This document shows positions 46,203 to 58,158 of a DNA stretch of 64,000 bases, one piece after another. The stretch's first letter is position 1. Every line of letters starts with the position of its first letter. The stretch covers positions 46,948 to 110,947 of the forward strand of contig JASANE010028039.1 in assembly GCA_030248225.1 (NCBI GenBank), read 5' to 3'. Both the position numbers and the translations under genes were made by a program. The notes beneath the pieces were generated by a model. The model did not search any database. It was not told the origin of the DNA and saw only the letters and a list, made by a program, of their open reading frames with translations. Origin of the DNA: Trileptium ribeirensis (lineage: Eukaryota > Nematoda > Enoplea > Enoplida > Thoracostomopsidae).

Positions 46203-46400
46203 ACTTTAGGGGCCGAAGTATAATGCATGCCATGTCGTTCTCAATATACTAAGCCTAAGCCTTAGTTTTAACCTAAGGAAAAGTCCTTATATGAGCCATG
46301 TACTTAGCCTAAGTCGGGGAGGGGCGCTGCCGCCCCCTCCCCCCCGAACCCCCCGCTCTAAGCTGTTTTTTTCTACCGTTATAACGTCAGGCCCCTAAAA
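46203..46400. mobile_element. Small inverted-repeat element with a GC hairpin
   Basis: TTTAGGGGCC near 46205 and its reverse complement GGCCCCTAAA near 46389 border about 195 bases. Inside is a GC-rich hairpin (GGGGAGGGGCG, CTGC, CGCCCCCTCCCC at about 46315-46345) and doubled CCTAAGCCTTAG-like text. No target duplication fixed. Confidence 0.4.
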
Positions 46401-47472
46401 TTGATGGGCCGCGAATTTCATGTCACACTTTTTATTAGTTTCTTTGGACAAATTAATTATTTATTTAGGGACATACTGCTACTGTTGGCATCTGTAATTT
46501 AAAACTTCGTCTAGAACGGAACTGAATAACCTTAATGGTTGTGTACGTTTGTACGCGTTGGACTTTAAAGGGTACAGGATTGTTCACGCTACATGATAGT
46601 ATAACAGCCCAAGTTTTCAAGGATTTCTCAAATGTCGAAAATCTATCCCAAAGTTTCGCTTTTATGACTAGTACACCATAAGGCGCCATTCAGCTAACTT
46701 ATTTTTGTGTGTCCATTTAGTGTTCGTAAAAATAAATTGATTTTAATGATGTTTCTAATATTTTCATTACGATCTACGCGCTCCTTTCGAATTGTGCTCG
46801 CGTTGACCCCGATAGAATTCAGGAACATGGGGAATGCAAATGGGCACATTTAGTGGATTTTACTTCGTTCATGTGTTGTACCATCATGAAGCTGTCGCGT
46901 GCTTTTGGGTAAACAGGAGTTTATTTAGTGTATTTTTGTGCTATTAGTAGCATGCGTGCCTCGGTGTTCATGGAAATGCCAGACAGAGGATTCTTTTAAA
47001 GCATGATTTTGTGGTTCGGCCGTGTTCGTAAGGACCGCTCCCTTCATCATACATGGTCACTGTCTGAGGTGCCAGCGGAGATAGCGGGTGCTTTATTGGG
47101 AGGGTGGTTGCTCCGGCCACCCAACGCGGACAGGTCGGTCGGCGAAAACCTGGAGGTGTACCAGTGGGGGACAATTTTCGATATTTCTGGGACTCAACTT
47201 TTTTGAATTTTTGCCAATTTTTCCTGATTTTACCAATTCCCCTCTAATTTTGGCATATTTTGTCCCAGTTTTAACATTTTTTTCTCTTTTTTTGGCTATT
47301 TACTTCAATTGCTACTATTTCCCCTATTTTTGCCAAAATTTTCAGAACGATGTCGAAGCGGGGGAAGGGGATTGTCGACTACCTCACGAGAATTGATCGG
47401 TGTCGCTCCAAATATCATGTATTTTCAAATTCGGCACTTTAGTTACCATAATTGAGCATAGCTATGATTATA
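46401..47472. other. Transition region, no gene established
   Basis: A 74-codon minus frame (46465-46689) ends directly in TAAATAAATAA and could be a small gene or terminal exon but has no other support. A plus frame at 47003-47206 (SEVPAEIAGALLGGWLLRPP) is GC-rich and resembles coding or old repeat. 47205-47345 is a T-rich tract of TTTTGCCAATTTT-like repeats. Confidence 0.3.
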
Positions 47473-50280
47473 TGTAACAGCCCACATTTTCGTTGGAAAA
47501 AGGGGTAGCATTTTCATAGGAAAGAGAATTAAATTGACGAGCCCTTCTTGATCAGATGTTGACGGAGGATTTGTGTTCAAACCAGGATATAATGTTGCAT
47601 CGGAATATCTTGCAGGGTACCCGAATCAAATTTTAGTTATGCCATAAATGTTGTAAATAATAATCCGTACACCCCGATTGGGTGACATTGTTGAAGTGTA
47701 CAAAATACAAAAATGGTGTCGACAGTAAAACTGTTGAACCGTGTGCGTTTTCTGTAGCAGCTCGAAACGCCCTGTCAATAAATCAAAGGTCCTCAGAAAA
47801 CCTAGGATTAAACTGAGCTCGAAAGCAAATTTTGTGCAGGAGTGAATCCAATTTGATTAAGATTGCTTCCCCCTTAACTTAACTACGCCGGCGTGAGCAC
47901 CGTCGCATCTTCTTCGCGTAAGTTGCTGGACCTACTCTCCCGTTGCACCACGCCTAGCCCATGTGTATACCGGCACTGTCAAAAAATTTCCCCCTGCCGC
48001 GACCCCCACCACTGACCCGCGCATCGCATAGTTTGTTTCTTGGCACCGCCCGCCCGAGCATTAGAATCCGACACCCCTCGCGTCTTAGTACTTGAATTCC
48101 AGATAATCGTTAGATCCCAAGACTAAGCGCCCAAGTGACTGGGGCCTCCGCCTCAGTGCCCCAACGTTATTATAAGTAATCATTATAAGTAATCAAATTC
48201 CGGGACATCCCCCAACGAGACCGCAAATAGGATTGACACGAGGTCAGAGTCTAGGCTTCAGGGCCAGTCGTGGAACACTCTAGGATTAAAACGGAACGAT
48301 AGCGCAAAGTGATACACCAACGGGGAATCTGGCCAGGGTTGCTCCAGGATCAGAGTACCCCACTTAGGGGAATTAAGTGGATTATGAGAAAATGGCGAGT
48401 CAGCCTTATTACCTTTGAGCAGGCCTAAGGTTTGACTCTCCTCGGGAGACCTTCATACCATTAGACACGCGGGCCACTATAGGGGCCAGGCCGAACATCC
48501 TAGTTAACCCGCCAGCAGCCTGCTAAGCTAAGCGGTTCCCTTAGGTCATCGCATAGATCACCGGGGAGTCGTGGAAGCCGGGGTTGTCCGGGCACCACCC
48601 CAACAAAAAATGGTGGTGCAGCTGGGATCCCTTAGAGCCAGAACTGGTCCTAGTACATAATATAGTGGGGGCCACGCCGTGAAGCGTCAGTAAGTTTTCG
48701 CACAACCAGGGGAAGTTTTTAATAAAATTTCGGTCTAAATTTATTAGCTGTCGGACCTCTCGCATGTTTAACAACCAATTCTCGATCGTGATGCGAATAA
48801 ATTTGAATTGCGGTAGCTCATAAGATGAAGGTCTCTGTGAACGATGTTAAAGCTTTATTTTGTTCACCTATAATTATGGTGATTATAACAGTGACAGATG
48901 CAGTCCAGCAGGTCGACCGGTTCACCTAGTTTTGGAGTATCGTAGCAAATTGGGCCACTTTGTATAAGCGGATAAGTCATGAATGACACATGTGGACCGT
49001 CGGGTTTCCTGGACCGCGTCCGTCTATAAAACTGAATGAACACGAGAGCCGCTAATTTCTCGCAGGACGAATAGTAAAATGATAGGCAGCTTTATGGAGG
49101 ACAGTTGGCCGATGGTGGCACGTGCATTACTGGTTGCCGGACATCGGCGTTTCGAACTAATATTTCAGGTGTACAGGTGATTTGGTGTACTAATTTTTGA
49201 AGAACTATCATCTAACTATTTATAGCTCAACATTACCGAATTGTTGTAATTGTATCGCTCACTGACGATTGACATTACTTCCTACTTGCTGCCACGTTGA
49301 TGATAATTATTGACTGGTGGTCCTCAATCGTGGACTAACAATTATCCTCCGGTGTTAGTTGTCTGTATTGTTGTCGTGGTACTGAACTGTTACCGCAAAA
49401 TTCGGTTTATTGTCGGAACTCGGTGTGTATTATTCACACGTCGCCGAACAATCTAGCACTGCCAACGTGGACTCTGATTCGTATAATTATCGCCAGACGA
49501 ATCTTTTCAACGCCACCTATTGGGTTTCGAGCGTCGAAGGTCCGATTTATTATCTACACGTGCTTTTGGGTCGAATCGAATTTTGTTGCTAAATCAGCCG
49601 CGTGTGACGGACATTTGTAAATTGAATGACGGTCAGTACATATGTTATGTTGTAATTATAAAAATTTGGTTATGTTAGTTATGGTTGCAATGTCCTATAT
49701 TCAATAGTTAAGAATGCCATATTATCAAGACAGCTCTTACAGGTGGCGTTTTGCTTTTGCACGTACCTCCATTTTTGGCCTAGGTGGAACTTGATGCCCC
49801 TGGTGGGACATTAGAAATTAATCGTGGATATCATCAGAAACATGGGACGATTAGCGAAGGTTGTTTTCGAACAACCCTGGATTTGTGAGACTTGTACCTA
49901 TTTTAGGCAAAAGATTTGATTCCTCACAGGGCAGAAGCAAGTTTCAGACCCGATCCCTAACCGGCGAAACATCGAAAACTGGTAGTCTCGAGACAGAAGC
50001 GAATTTGTAGTGTTTTGTGAATTACATCCCGCTGAGACCGTCATGAGCGAAATCAGAGGTCTTGCGTAACATAACCTCATTAGCGGATGCAACGTGGAGC
50101 TAGCGAAGCGAAAATTTCACACGACCAGTCGCATACCTAAGGAATAGGTACACGAGTATTATAGTGAACTCGAAGCGAGCTTAACAGTAGAAAAGTTCGC
50201 TACTAAAATAAACACATGTATCAAGTTATACATTTAACATCCGTGCTCAGGTCAGGTCTGAAACGCGGACGCCCTACAGC
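47473..50280 (+). other. Region upstream of the gag remnant; possible LTR and leader
   Basis: TGTAACAGCCC at 47473-47483 recurs at 61508-61518 and could be the TG end of a long terminal repeat, but the following bases do not align by eye. A 13-base doublet TTATAAGTAATCA lies at 48171-48197. 49640-49700 (TTATAAAAATTTGGTTATGTTAGTTATGG) resembles 61040-61090. No primer binding site was identified. Composition is more even than in region 1. Confidence 0.35.
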
Positions 50281-51784
50281 TTGAAACAAATAGGGATTAT
50301 TAATAAGTCGGAATGCAAAACGTCGCTACCAGCGAGCTCTAAGAGAACGCCGACTAGTGGCATAGCAGAAACAACTCATATAGGAGGTGGTACGACCACC
50401 ACGGCTGGTAGTACAAACAGACCAAACCCTACTATATCAGGGAGACCCTCTAGTAGCGATCCTACAGCTGCTGATGGGACGGACAACGACTCCCTCACCA
50501 ATCATACCAGTACGCGACATCCCATCGTTTTCAGGAACGACTTTGATGCCTGGTCAGCTACGTACCTAACCTGACGGACGCGAATGGATGGACGCGTGAG
50601 CCGCAGCTCAGCTGCTTCCCGACCGTACTTAAGGGTGAAGCACTTAATACCTACGAAAGTTTGTCCCACTACCAGAAACAGATGTACGAAGCCTTTGCTA
50701 CGACATGAGTTGCATGTACTCATCGTCGCCACGGGACGAGAACGCACTGATCCCACTCCGCATGCATATACAAGGAGACCGAAAATCGGTTGCCTTGTAT
50801 GGACTGGACCTCCAGAACCTGGTGGACAAAGCATTCCTAGAGGTTGAAGGCGCACTTCGTGACGTATTGCTGCAAAAGTTTTTTGCGACAAGGACTAAAG
50901 AAAGGACTAAAATCTGGTTTTACAGGGAAGACTTATCCATCTTTCAAACACATGATGGGTAAGCTTAAGTATAAAGAGGACGCCCTCGTTGCGTCTCAGA
51001 AGGAGGTCATCAGAGTACCGGTGCGCAAAAGCAGCCGGCCTAAAACAGTTAACTATATGACTCAGGGGGTGAAAATAACCAACTAGTAGATCAAATACGT
51101 GAGGCACCAGATGAAAATAAGCGAACCACAGCCGGTAGCGACACCACTATTGTCCGGCTCATCGGTCCACTAGACAAACCAACTGAGCAACATCAAATAA
51201 ACCCCCCGATGCAGAATAATGGAATGCCCCAGCAGGCGCTAATGCAATACCACCAGCAGCAGTAGTAGGAAATCAATGCTTTCGGTGTGGCCCCGCGGGG
51301 ACATTTCTCGCGGGAATGCCCGTACTCTCGAATGGACGTGTATGATCCATTGCAACATGAGTACACGCGATTAGTCACGCGAGTAGCGCCGCCCTACCCT
51401 CCAAATGCATCGCCGTCGACTACTAATAGATACCCTATCATACCGCCGCGATATAGCGACGCACTCCCACAGTACAACAATTGCCCACGCTACCTCGTAG
51501 TTGAACATGGAGGAGGAGGGCGATATTCGCGGCGCGAAGACTGGATCAATCAGCGGGGGTATATAGGCTACGGACAACAATGTTATTATCGTCCTGAGCC
51601 CGTCGCGAATTCATATACCAACAATTATCGCGCGGAGTACAATAATAGGTCGCGAGACCGAGGCACAAACGTATACAACTATCAGAATAGCGGATACAAC
51701 GTTTGGTCTGGCGGACGTAATGCTGGTCCACCTTTGTCGGCTGAGGCCGCACCTTTTCGCTCGCGCTCGCCCAGCAACGGTTAG
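50281..51784 (+). pseudogene. Gypsy-type gag remnant with zinc knuckle
   Basis: Gag is the structural protein of the retroelement particle. Pieces in three frames: a Thr/Ser-rich N-terminus (50281-50574); DANGWTREPQLSCFPTVLKG to about 50708, the typical capsid text; ENALIPLRMHIQGDRKSVAL to about 50940; a CCHC knuckle at about 51268-51312 (CFRC then HFSREC) broken by one extra base between the second Cys and the His; and an Asn/Tyr/Arg-rich tail ending at 51784. At least three frameshifts. The same tail style is seen in the minus-strand gag at 62.2-63.7 kb. Confidence 0.75.
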
Positions 51785-53989
51785 AACAACGCGAATCAAA
51801 TAGGCGTAGTGCCTCGCAACCGGTCTTCACATACAGCTTGAATAAAATAGAGCGAACCGACTGACGTAGTGCCGGAGTATTGTCGGTAACAGGAGCAGCT
51901 AACCCTGAGCTAGCCCACCGTTTAGATGTCATGCGACATGAAGTGTCTACGCTACAACAACGAGCAGGAGCGGGCCTATGCACACTATCGGCATAACTAA
52001 ATACAATGATCACTGGCGACGGAACTGCTTATGAGCATGATGACACAAACTTTGACACGGCACACGAATACGTAGATGAATTTGGACTGGAACCAACTCA
52101 ATACCAATTGAACTTGCCATAACCTAACCGGAATACACCTCGATTTTTGTCGCAAACGATCGGGTCGTGGTGTGGCAACAGAGCACCCAATGCAGTGAAA
52201 GAGGAACTAACAGATAACCAAGGAGTAGGGCGTACTGAGATACTAGTTAGGTCAGAACATAAACGGCACTCGGCTTTATCGTTTCCGACGCCCGGTGCAC
52301 AGGTGGTGACCCGTAACCTTGTGAGTACTGGTTGGCCAACCAATCTATGTGTATATCCCGACAGGAAGTCAGCGCGAGGAGATGATGAGTACCGAGATAC
52401 CGAGCAGAGGAGTGAGAGGGGAGGAGGAACGGAGAACCTAATGGAACCTAATGTACCTGATATGCCGAGTGAGAAATATAGGAGATGGCCGTTCGGACTT
52501 CGGGGGCCGATTAATAGGGCATCCGTGTCAGGCAATGACCCCACGCCGGTACGTGTCACCCATCTCAGGCGGCTGCATATCGGAGGAAACCTAATAAACT
52601 TATGGAGGAGGAACCTAATGCACTTATGGATGGAATGGAACCTAGAGAGACGCCGTTCGGACTTCGGGGGCCGATTAATAGAGGTCGCGTGTCTGGTAAT
52701 GACTCTAACGCCGGCACGGCACAACCTGGTGAAACACGCGCATTTCCTGAAGCCCAGTCAATGGTCGAGGGCGATGGAGACTTATGTCCTAGCCTTATTC
52801 AAATTGCATATGTGTAGTATGGTGTAATCGTATGAATGTTGTTGCTGACATTGTTGATTCAATGGCTGATGTAAGCGCGGAACCAGAAGAACTTCCAGAG
52901 GAAGTGGATTAACGGAACTTAATGAACTTGTTGAACCGAGAATTTAGTGGAACCTAACCTAACGGAACTAAACGGAAGGAAAGGAGTACCAGGGAACTTA
53001 AAGGAATGGAACCGAGAACCAAGGGAACTAAGTAAACCAAGGAACCTAGTGGATGCATCCTATGGAACTAAACTGACTTCCACCAATTTAGGGCGGCCGT
53101 GTGAGGCCCCTGTAGCTTTTCAACCGACCGGGGAAGCCCGCTCGTGGACATTGGTCAGGTGCGATGGAGACCTTCGGAACACGGGTCAGTCCGATTGTCC
53201 TAACTCCGTTCAAAATACGAAAGCGTATGTGTACCCTAGTATCTTTAGAAGCAGGGGAAGACCGCTCGTGGACACTGGCCAGGTGCGATGGAGGCGTCGG
53301 GAAGTGGGCTGTCCTGATTGCCCTAGCTCCGCTCAAAATTATAACTTACGTGTAGAATCGAACTCGTATCGAGCTCGGTCTATGAGTGTAGGTGCCGTAA
53401 AAACCGATCGGGTCGATGCCTGCGGTTTTCGTGCGTCGTTGAACAGCCCATCCAACCGGCAGGTGAATATGTTTGCAGCCGACTGCGATCGGGTCGGAGC
53501 CGTTATGTCTGATTTGTGTGTAGAACAGGAGGGGTAAGCTGTGCAATATGTTTGTGAATAGGGTTTCGGGACACATGGATTGAAATAACACCGAGTGCCG
53601 GAGGTATTCTGGGTAAAGAGAATCGTGATGGTCGAGCTGAGTTTGACGGAACCACAGAACTTACCAATAGTGAAGCGAAACCTATTGAACCAAGAAAGAA
53701 CTATGTCAAAGAGTAGGAACCAATCGCTATCGGAAAAGTTCGAAAATTATGGTTGTGACGCCACGAGTAAGCGAAATGCTTGAGAACGCCCAGGGTGTAA
53801 CTCAAATGGAACACCAGCAGCAAGAAAATATAACAGAACATGCCAACAACAACGCCAGAGAAAGTAATTGAACCCGGAATCAACCCGACCGGATAACCGG
53901 TTGATTTGATCAAACTGATCGAGCAAGCACCACTAACATCCAAATTGTAGGGTATCGTACATACTTTCAGCCGAGTTAGTACGAGTTCT
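51785..53989 (+). repeat. Repeat-rich stretch after gag
   Basis: 52489-52550 recurs at 52654-52715 (CGTTCGGACTTCGGGGGCCG). 53139-53235 recurs at 53263-53345 (CGCTCGTGGACA, CAGGTGCGATGGAG), with a weaker third copy near 52755-52815. A short motif GGAACCTAA or GGAACTAA recurs more than ten times between 52430 and 53070. CGATCGGGTCG recurs near 52156, 53405 and 53487. The two open frames over it (226 and 196 codons) change frame between repeat copies, so I do not call a gene. Confidence 0.6.
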
Positions 53990-54880
53990 ATGACCAACAA
54001 GATAATCAAGCAACATGAATTAGACCGCGTGTTGAAGGAATTTTTCGAATTAAGCACTATTAACGACAAAATAGAGCCCCTAATTTTGCGGCCCATGTCT
54101 GAAAGGGGGCGAATGGTATTGTTAGGCCCGGATTCAGAATTTGTGTCAACCATCACTGCTAACCCATTAATTTGGACCCGATACGACTTTGCACTACCCC
54201 AGTTGATTATCGGAGATACCGGATTACCAGTAAGGACCCTTTTCCGCAGGCGCATTTTGGCAATAGCAGAGCGGATTAGTCATGTCTACCAGTTGTTCAA
54301 ATCTAGGACGACTGGCGCAACCCGGATTAAGCGACGGTGGGACGCTGCCGTCTTGTCCGGATTGCTAGTAGTCACATCTCGGTTTCTGCATACTGTGCAA
54401 GGAATACGCGTTAGTAGTGGCATGTTAGAACAACTGGAGGGCCTGCTAGACATAGTAGTGAGGGTAATCAACTCAATGAGTATCGAGTGAGCAATCGCCG
54501 AGGTATATCAAGCACATATACCCGTTCTCCAAATTAGTGGTGTGTGTGAGGAATAACCCGACCAATGTTTTATGCCCTCTGACGGTTGTGTTTTTACGAC
54601 ATACCACGGTAAGTGGGACTACACGGGAAATCCAGCAGCCGACTATGGAACCATCTATCGTAGCGTAGCAATTTCCATAATAGGCAGCAGCCACTGTGAA
54701 AAATATAGTGCCTCCGAGCTTAAAGCCTTTAAGGACGCTAATTTAGAGTGGCTAAAGACTGCGAGCAGCGCCCCGTATTTGCTGGACCTACTAGTGACGG
54801 AGCACGACGAAGCTGGTGCCAGCCATGGAACAGGCTGTAGGTGCAGTTATGACAAACGCCCTGCTTCAAGATCCCAGTAA
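53990..54880 (+). pseudogene. 300-codon reading frame with two stops, unknown retroelement protein
   Basis: One frame runs from 53990 to 54880 with TGA at 54488 and TAA at 54554. It starts MTNKIIKQHELDRVLKEF, has PLIWTRYDFALPQLIIGD, then a basic RIKRR followed by a hydrophobic stretch (AAVLSGLLVV), and after the stops KWDYTGNPAADYGTIYRS and YLLDLLVTEH. The composition is clearly protein-like. I do not recognise the family. The basic-then-hydrophobic pattern occurs in viral glycoproteins but is not specific. The start is the first in-frame ATG after a stop. Confidence 0.5.
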
Positions 54881-55149
54881 TAAGCAGCGGCGCGAGGAGC
54901 TGCTAAACCTACAACTGTTCTGATGGCGCAAGCCCGCGCAGTCCCTCTGGCACAACAACATGATTGAAGACTTGCACGGAGCACCAAACTGCTATCCCGA
55001 CAACGACCTGGCGTCCATCAGCGGGGAGGAGCGTTAAAGCAAGTTGAGTGTAGCACTTGGTGACACTGACCGGGACGGACTCGACGTGCCCGCTAATGAA
55101 CTACCCGACGCGGACGATCGCACCTCTGAACTAAAGCTCCCCTGCTGAC

Positions 55150-57113
55150 GATGACAGTGATAGTTCTGCCAATGAACGAAGTAACAGCGCTGGAGGGAGT
55201 GGTCGAGTAGCACCGATCGGGTCGGTCCGGTCCTCCTCAGGCGCAACGAAACGGGACGATACAGCTGCGGTAAGACTGCTAAGCGGGGGAACTAAACGGA
55301 CCGGATTAGTAGTACTTCTACTGATCCTTCACCTAATGGGATAAGCTCGCGCTACCGAGAGGCTTTTCAACCCACGTAGCACGCTAGGAAGTGGCGGTGG
55401 ACCAACCGGTGAGTGCTCTAACTGAACCACAAGGCTTAGGAATAACTGCCTGGCAACCTGCCTTCTTACCGGGTATTGTGCGACTATCCTGAGATGGATC
55501 ACAACCGAGCAGGCAGGCAACTGGCACGGCATAGTGCGTATAAACTCCCAGAGGTAAAACATGTCTGGGGAATTGTTACCCTGACCCGAATTGTACTACC
55601 ATGCCGGACTTACAACGAAAAGCTCAGGAGATAGGAAGAAAATTAACGAGTACATATCAAAGCGTTTCGAACACTATCCATTACATGGCACTGATGCGCG
55701 AGTACTGCGAAGCAAATTAGCACTTTACGAGGAACTTAAGGCTAGGACTACCCGGGTTCCGGCTGCACCAGCTGGAGGCGCGCTGGCGTTGTTATAGAAT
55801 TTCTAGGAGTAGTAGTGGCTTTTACTAACGCTACGCATTCGAAGGATCTAAAAACCCAGCTGTGTCTAAGGAACAATTCCAACGTGGCCTGCGGTAATGC
55901 GAGAGCGATTAGGCACAAAATTAACATGGTAACTGGGAGGTCTACTCATTTTTACATCACAAAGTACCGAAGGTCGTCAGCAATGTTGATCGAGTTAGGT
56001 GCCCGAAACGGCGGGAGGGTACTGAGGTGTATCATGAGCTCGCGAACCATTTGTTTCACACCGGCCCCTATACTTCGGTCGACGCTGCTATGGGAGCCAT
56101 GGTGAGCGATCAATTCTCGCCAAAGGTCACCGGCGCATCCAAGCTGAAGGATTGGTTTCAAAGGGACTCTGGCATACAGATCAATTCGCGAATCGACATT
56201 GGATTGTCGATTTGGACAATCTTAGCTAGTGCACATTGACCTAGGGTCGGTCCAGCTTGCGTTCATCTGGGCAGTCCCATCAATTTCTTCGGACGAAGTC
56301 CGAACTTATTTTCGAACACATATAACAGCGGCTGAAATGTATCACATATAATAGCGCACCTACAAAATTACACCTACCAGAGTACGCCGCCCGAGATGAC
56401 TGAGCACGAGGTCAAGTACCTTAGTTACCTGCACGCACTATATGACCTGGTATCGCCTTTTGTGCAGTCTATGCAGTGACAATCGATCATACCTGCCGGT
56501 CTATAGACTGGATCATTAGGGGCGATGATGCTCCGGACGAATCACGCTGGGTAGGCAAGAACAACGCCTTGGTCGGCCAATGGCTAACCATACCGCCACG
56601 ACTCACGTAGCATTGGTATGGACTGCAGAACGCACAGCCGTCGTCTCCAAGAAGAGACTCTAGGTCACACAACTCGAGGGTAGACGATGGATATTGCTGG
56701 CAATGGAGCCTTGCTGGTGTCATACAGCGATTATACCCAGCTAGTGGTCGGGCCACTGATGCTGGTTTGCATATCAAACGCGCAAGGAGTAGACATCCAT
56801 GTCAGCCCTGACACCGCAATGCACGATTCGCCCGACGTACCTCTATAGCCGATCGCTTGAAGTTCTCTGAAACCTGATAGGGCCTCTAATTCACAGGTTC
56901 AACAAGTTGCCAACAAACGAGCCAAGAACACAAATCGATTTTCCTTATATACATACCACAACAACAGCAACGGATCTATATTTACGGATCCTTGCCATCG
57001 CGGTAATCGTCTGCATGGTGACGACAATCTACCTCCGAGAGAGACTTGGGTTCTGGCCCCAAATGTACCAAGGGTCGACTGCAGCTCCGATGAAAGGAAC
57101 AACCATGTGGTAG
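55150..57113 (+). pseudogene. Possible membrane-glycoprotein-like (env-like) remnant
   Basis: An acidic Ser-rich lead (ADDDSDSSANERSNSAGG, about 55146) is followed by a signal-peptide-like run near 55290 (basic, then LVVLLLILHLMG, a stop codon, then ARA). After many shifts come short protein-like pieces such as AFIWAVPSISSDEVRTYF near 56270. Near the end DLYLRILAIAVIVCMVTTIY (about 56970-57030) looks like a membrane anchor followed by a basic tail. The span of about 1.9 kb suits an envelope-type protein of an LTR element. No family motif was recognised; it is broken throughout, and the call rests on ends and spacing only. Confidence 0.35.
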
Positions 57114-57719
57114 GACTGATCCGCGACGAGGCGAGTCAAGTGGCAACACTGAGATGGAGTGTAGCGTCGTTGACACCCGACGACCGTTAGGTCCTGACCA
57201 CGGAGTATTTAGAATTACAAATTCGAGGCCCTTGCCGAGTGACACGGATAAGTTCCAATAGCGCAAACGAACAGGAGGGCGCCATTTCGGTAGAAGTTTC
57301 CACAACCATCCACTGTATTTGAGCGTACGTAACGTAGAGGACACCGTATAGTAGTTTACCAATGACAAGTTAACACGATGCATACATGGACTCACCATGG
57401 CTGAGCAACTCGTTCTCATACCACCTACCGGTACGCACACTGTCAGATACCGGCATGGGTATGTACATCGCATCACAATGGTCTGTCCGTAAACTTGATC
57501 CCCAATCACGCCCAAAGGACATCACCAGAATAAGATCAGTCGTGAATCGGCCTTAGGCGGTAGCAAGCGTACCTTTATCGATCGGGTCAGTAAAGGTACA
57601 TACCGATTTCTTTGTGCCTAAGACAGCACCCATGCCTGCAGTATAGGAACACATTTCATATCCCAACTACCAGAGGGCATCGTAAATTTTAGGAATGTGG
57701 CGTGGACATTCCCGTGGGT

Positions 57720-58158
57720 ACTGAGGAAGTAATTAAGAGTCTGAAACGATCCCAACTAGGCGAACCAGCATTGATCCACCAGGTCCCGCGCAACCGTGCA
57801 CCTTACAAACATGTGCTCCAGGATACACAATAGAAGCAGTGCTATCACAGGAATCCCGGCAAGGGCTAAAGCCTCTCGCCTATACGAGTAAGGCCCCTCT
57901 TGGCCATCCACGCAGATACCTCGCGATCAAAACTGAGGCACTAGCAATCCGATAGGCAGCGCTACACTTTAGGCACTATTTATTAGGATACAAATCCCAC
58001 GTAGAAACCGCTCGCGAACCCTTAAAAGCACCATTTGATAAACCACCCGGAAACTCACGCTTGTCCCAATGGCGTGGCGAAGTGCCACATAGGCTCGCAA
58101 GTTGCGAAAGGCAATACAGATCGGTGATACCGACGCTTTACCACGGGACCCCAGGTAA
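57720..58158 (+). pseudogene. Gypsy-type pol fragment: RT thumb and RNase H
   Basis: EEVIKSLKRSQLGEPALI (about 57724) fits the RT thumb before RNase H. After a frame change, YTIEAVLSQESRQG, PLAYTSK, YLAIKTEALAI, a TAG at 57953, then FRHYLLGYKSHVET and RLSQWRGEVPHR follow in one frame from 57821. Family knowledge: this is the GAVLSQ, PIAY(A/T)S, E.LAI, FR.YL.G..F.V.TDH series of Ty3/gypsy RNase H. The TDH Asp-His reads TAR here, and the TDAS start is damaged. RT fingers and palm were not found upstream. Confidence 0.75.

Noticed and set aside
53260..53310. VDTGQ, resembling the DTG of a retroviral-type protease
   Set aside because: It lies in a direct repeat read in two frames, the other copy reads VDIGQ, and no flap motif follows.
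57113..57720. RT fingers and palm expected before RNase H
   Set aside because: I looked for LPFGL and YxDD-type text in all plus frames and found none; only thumb and RNase H are supported.
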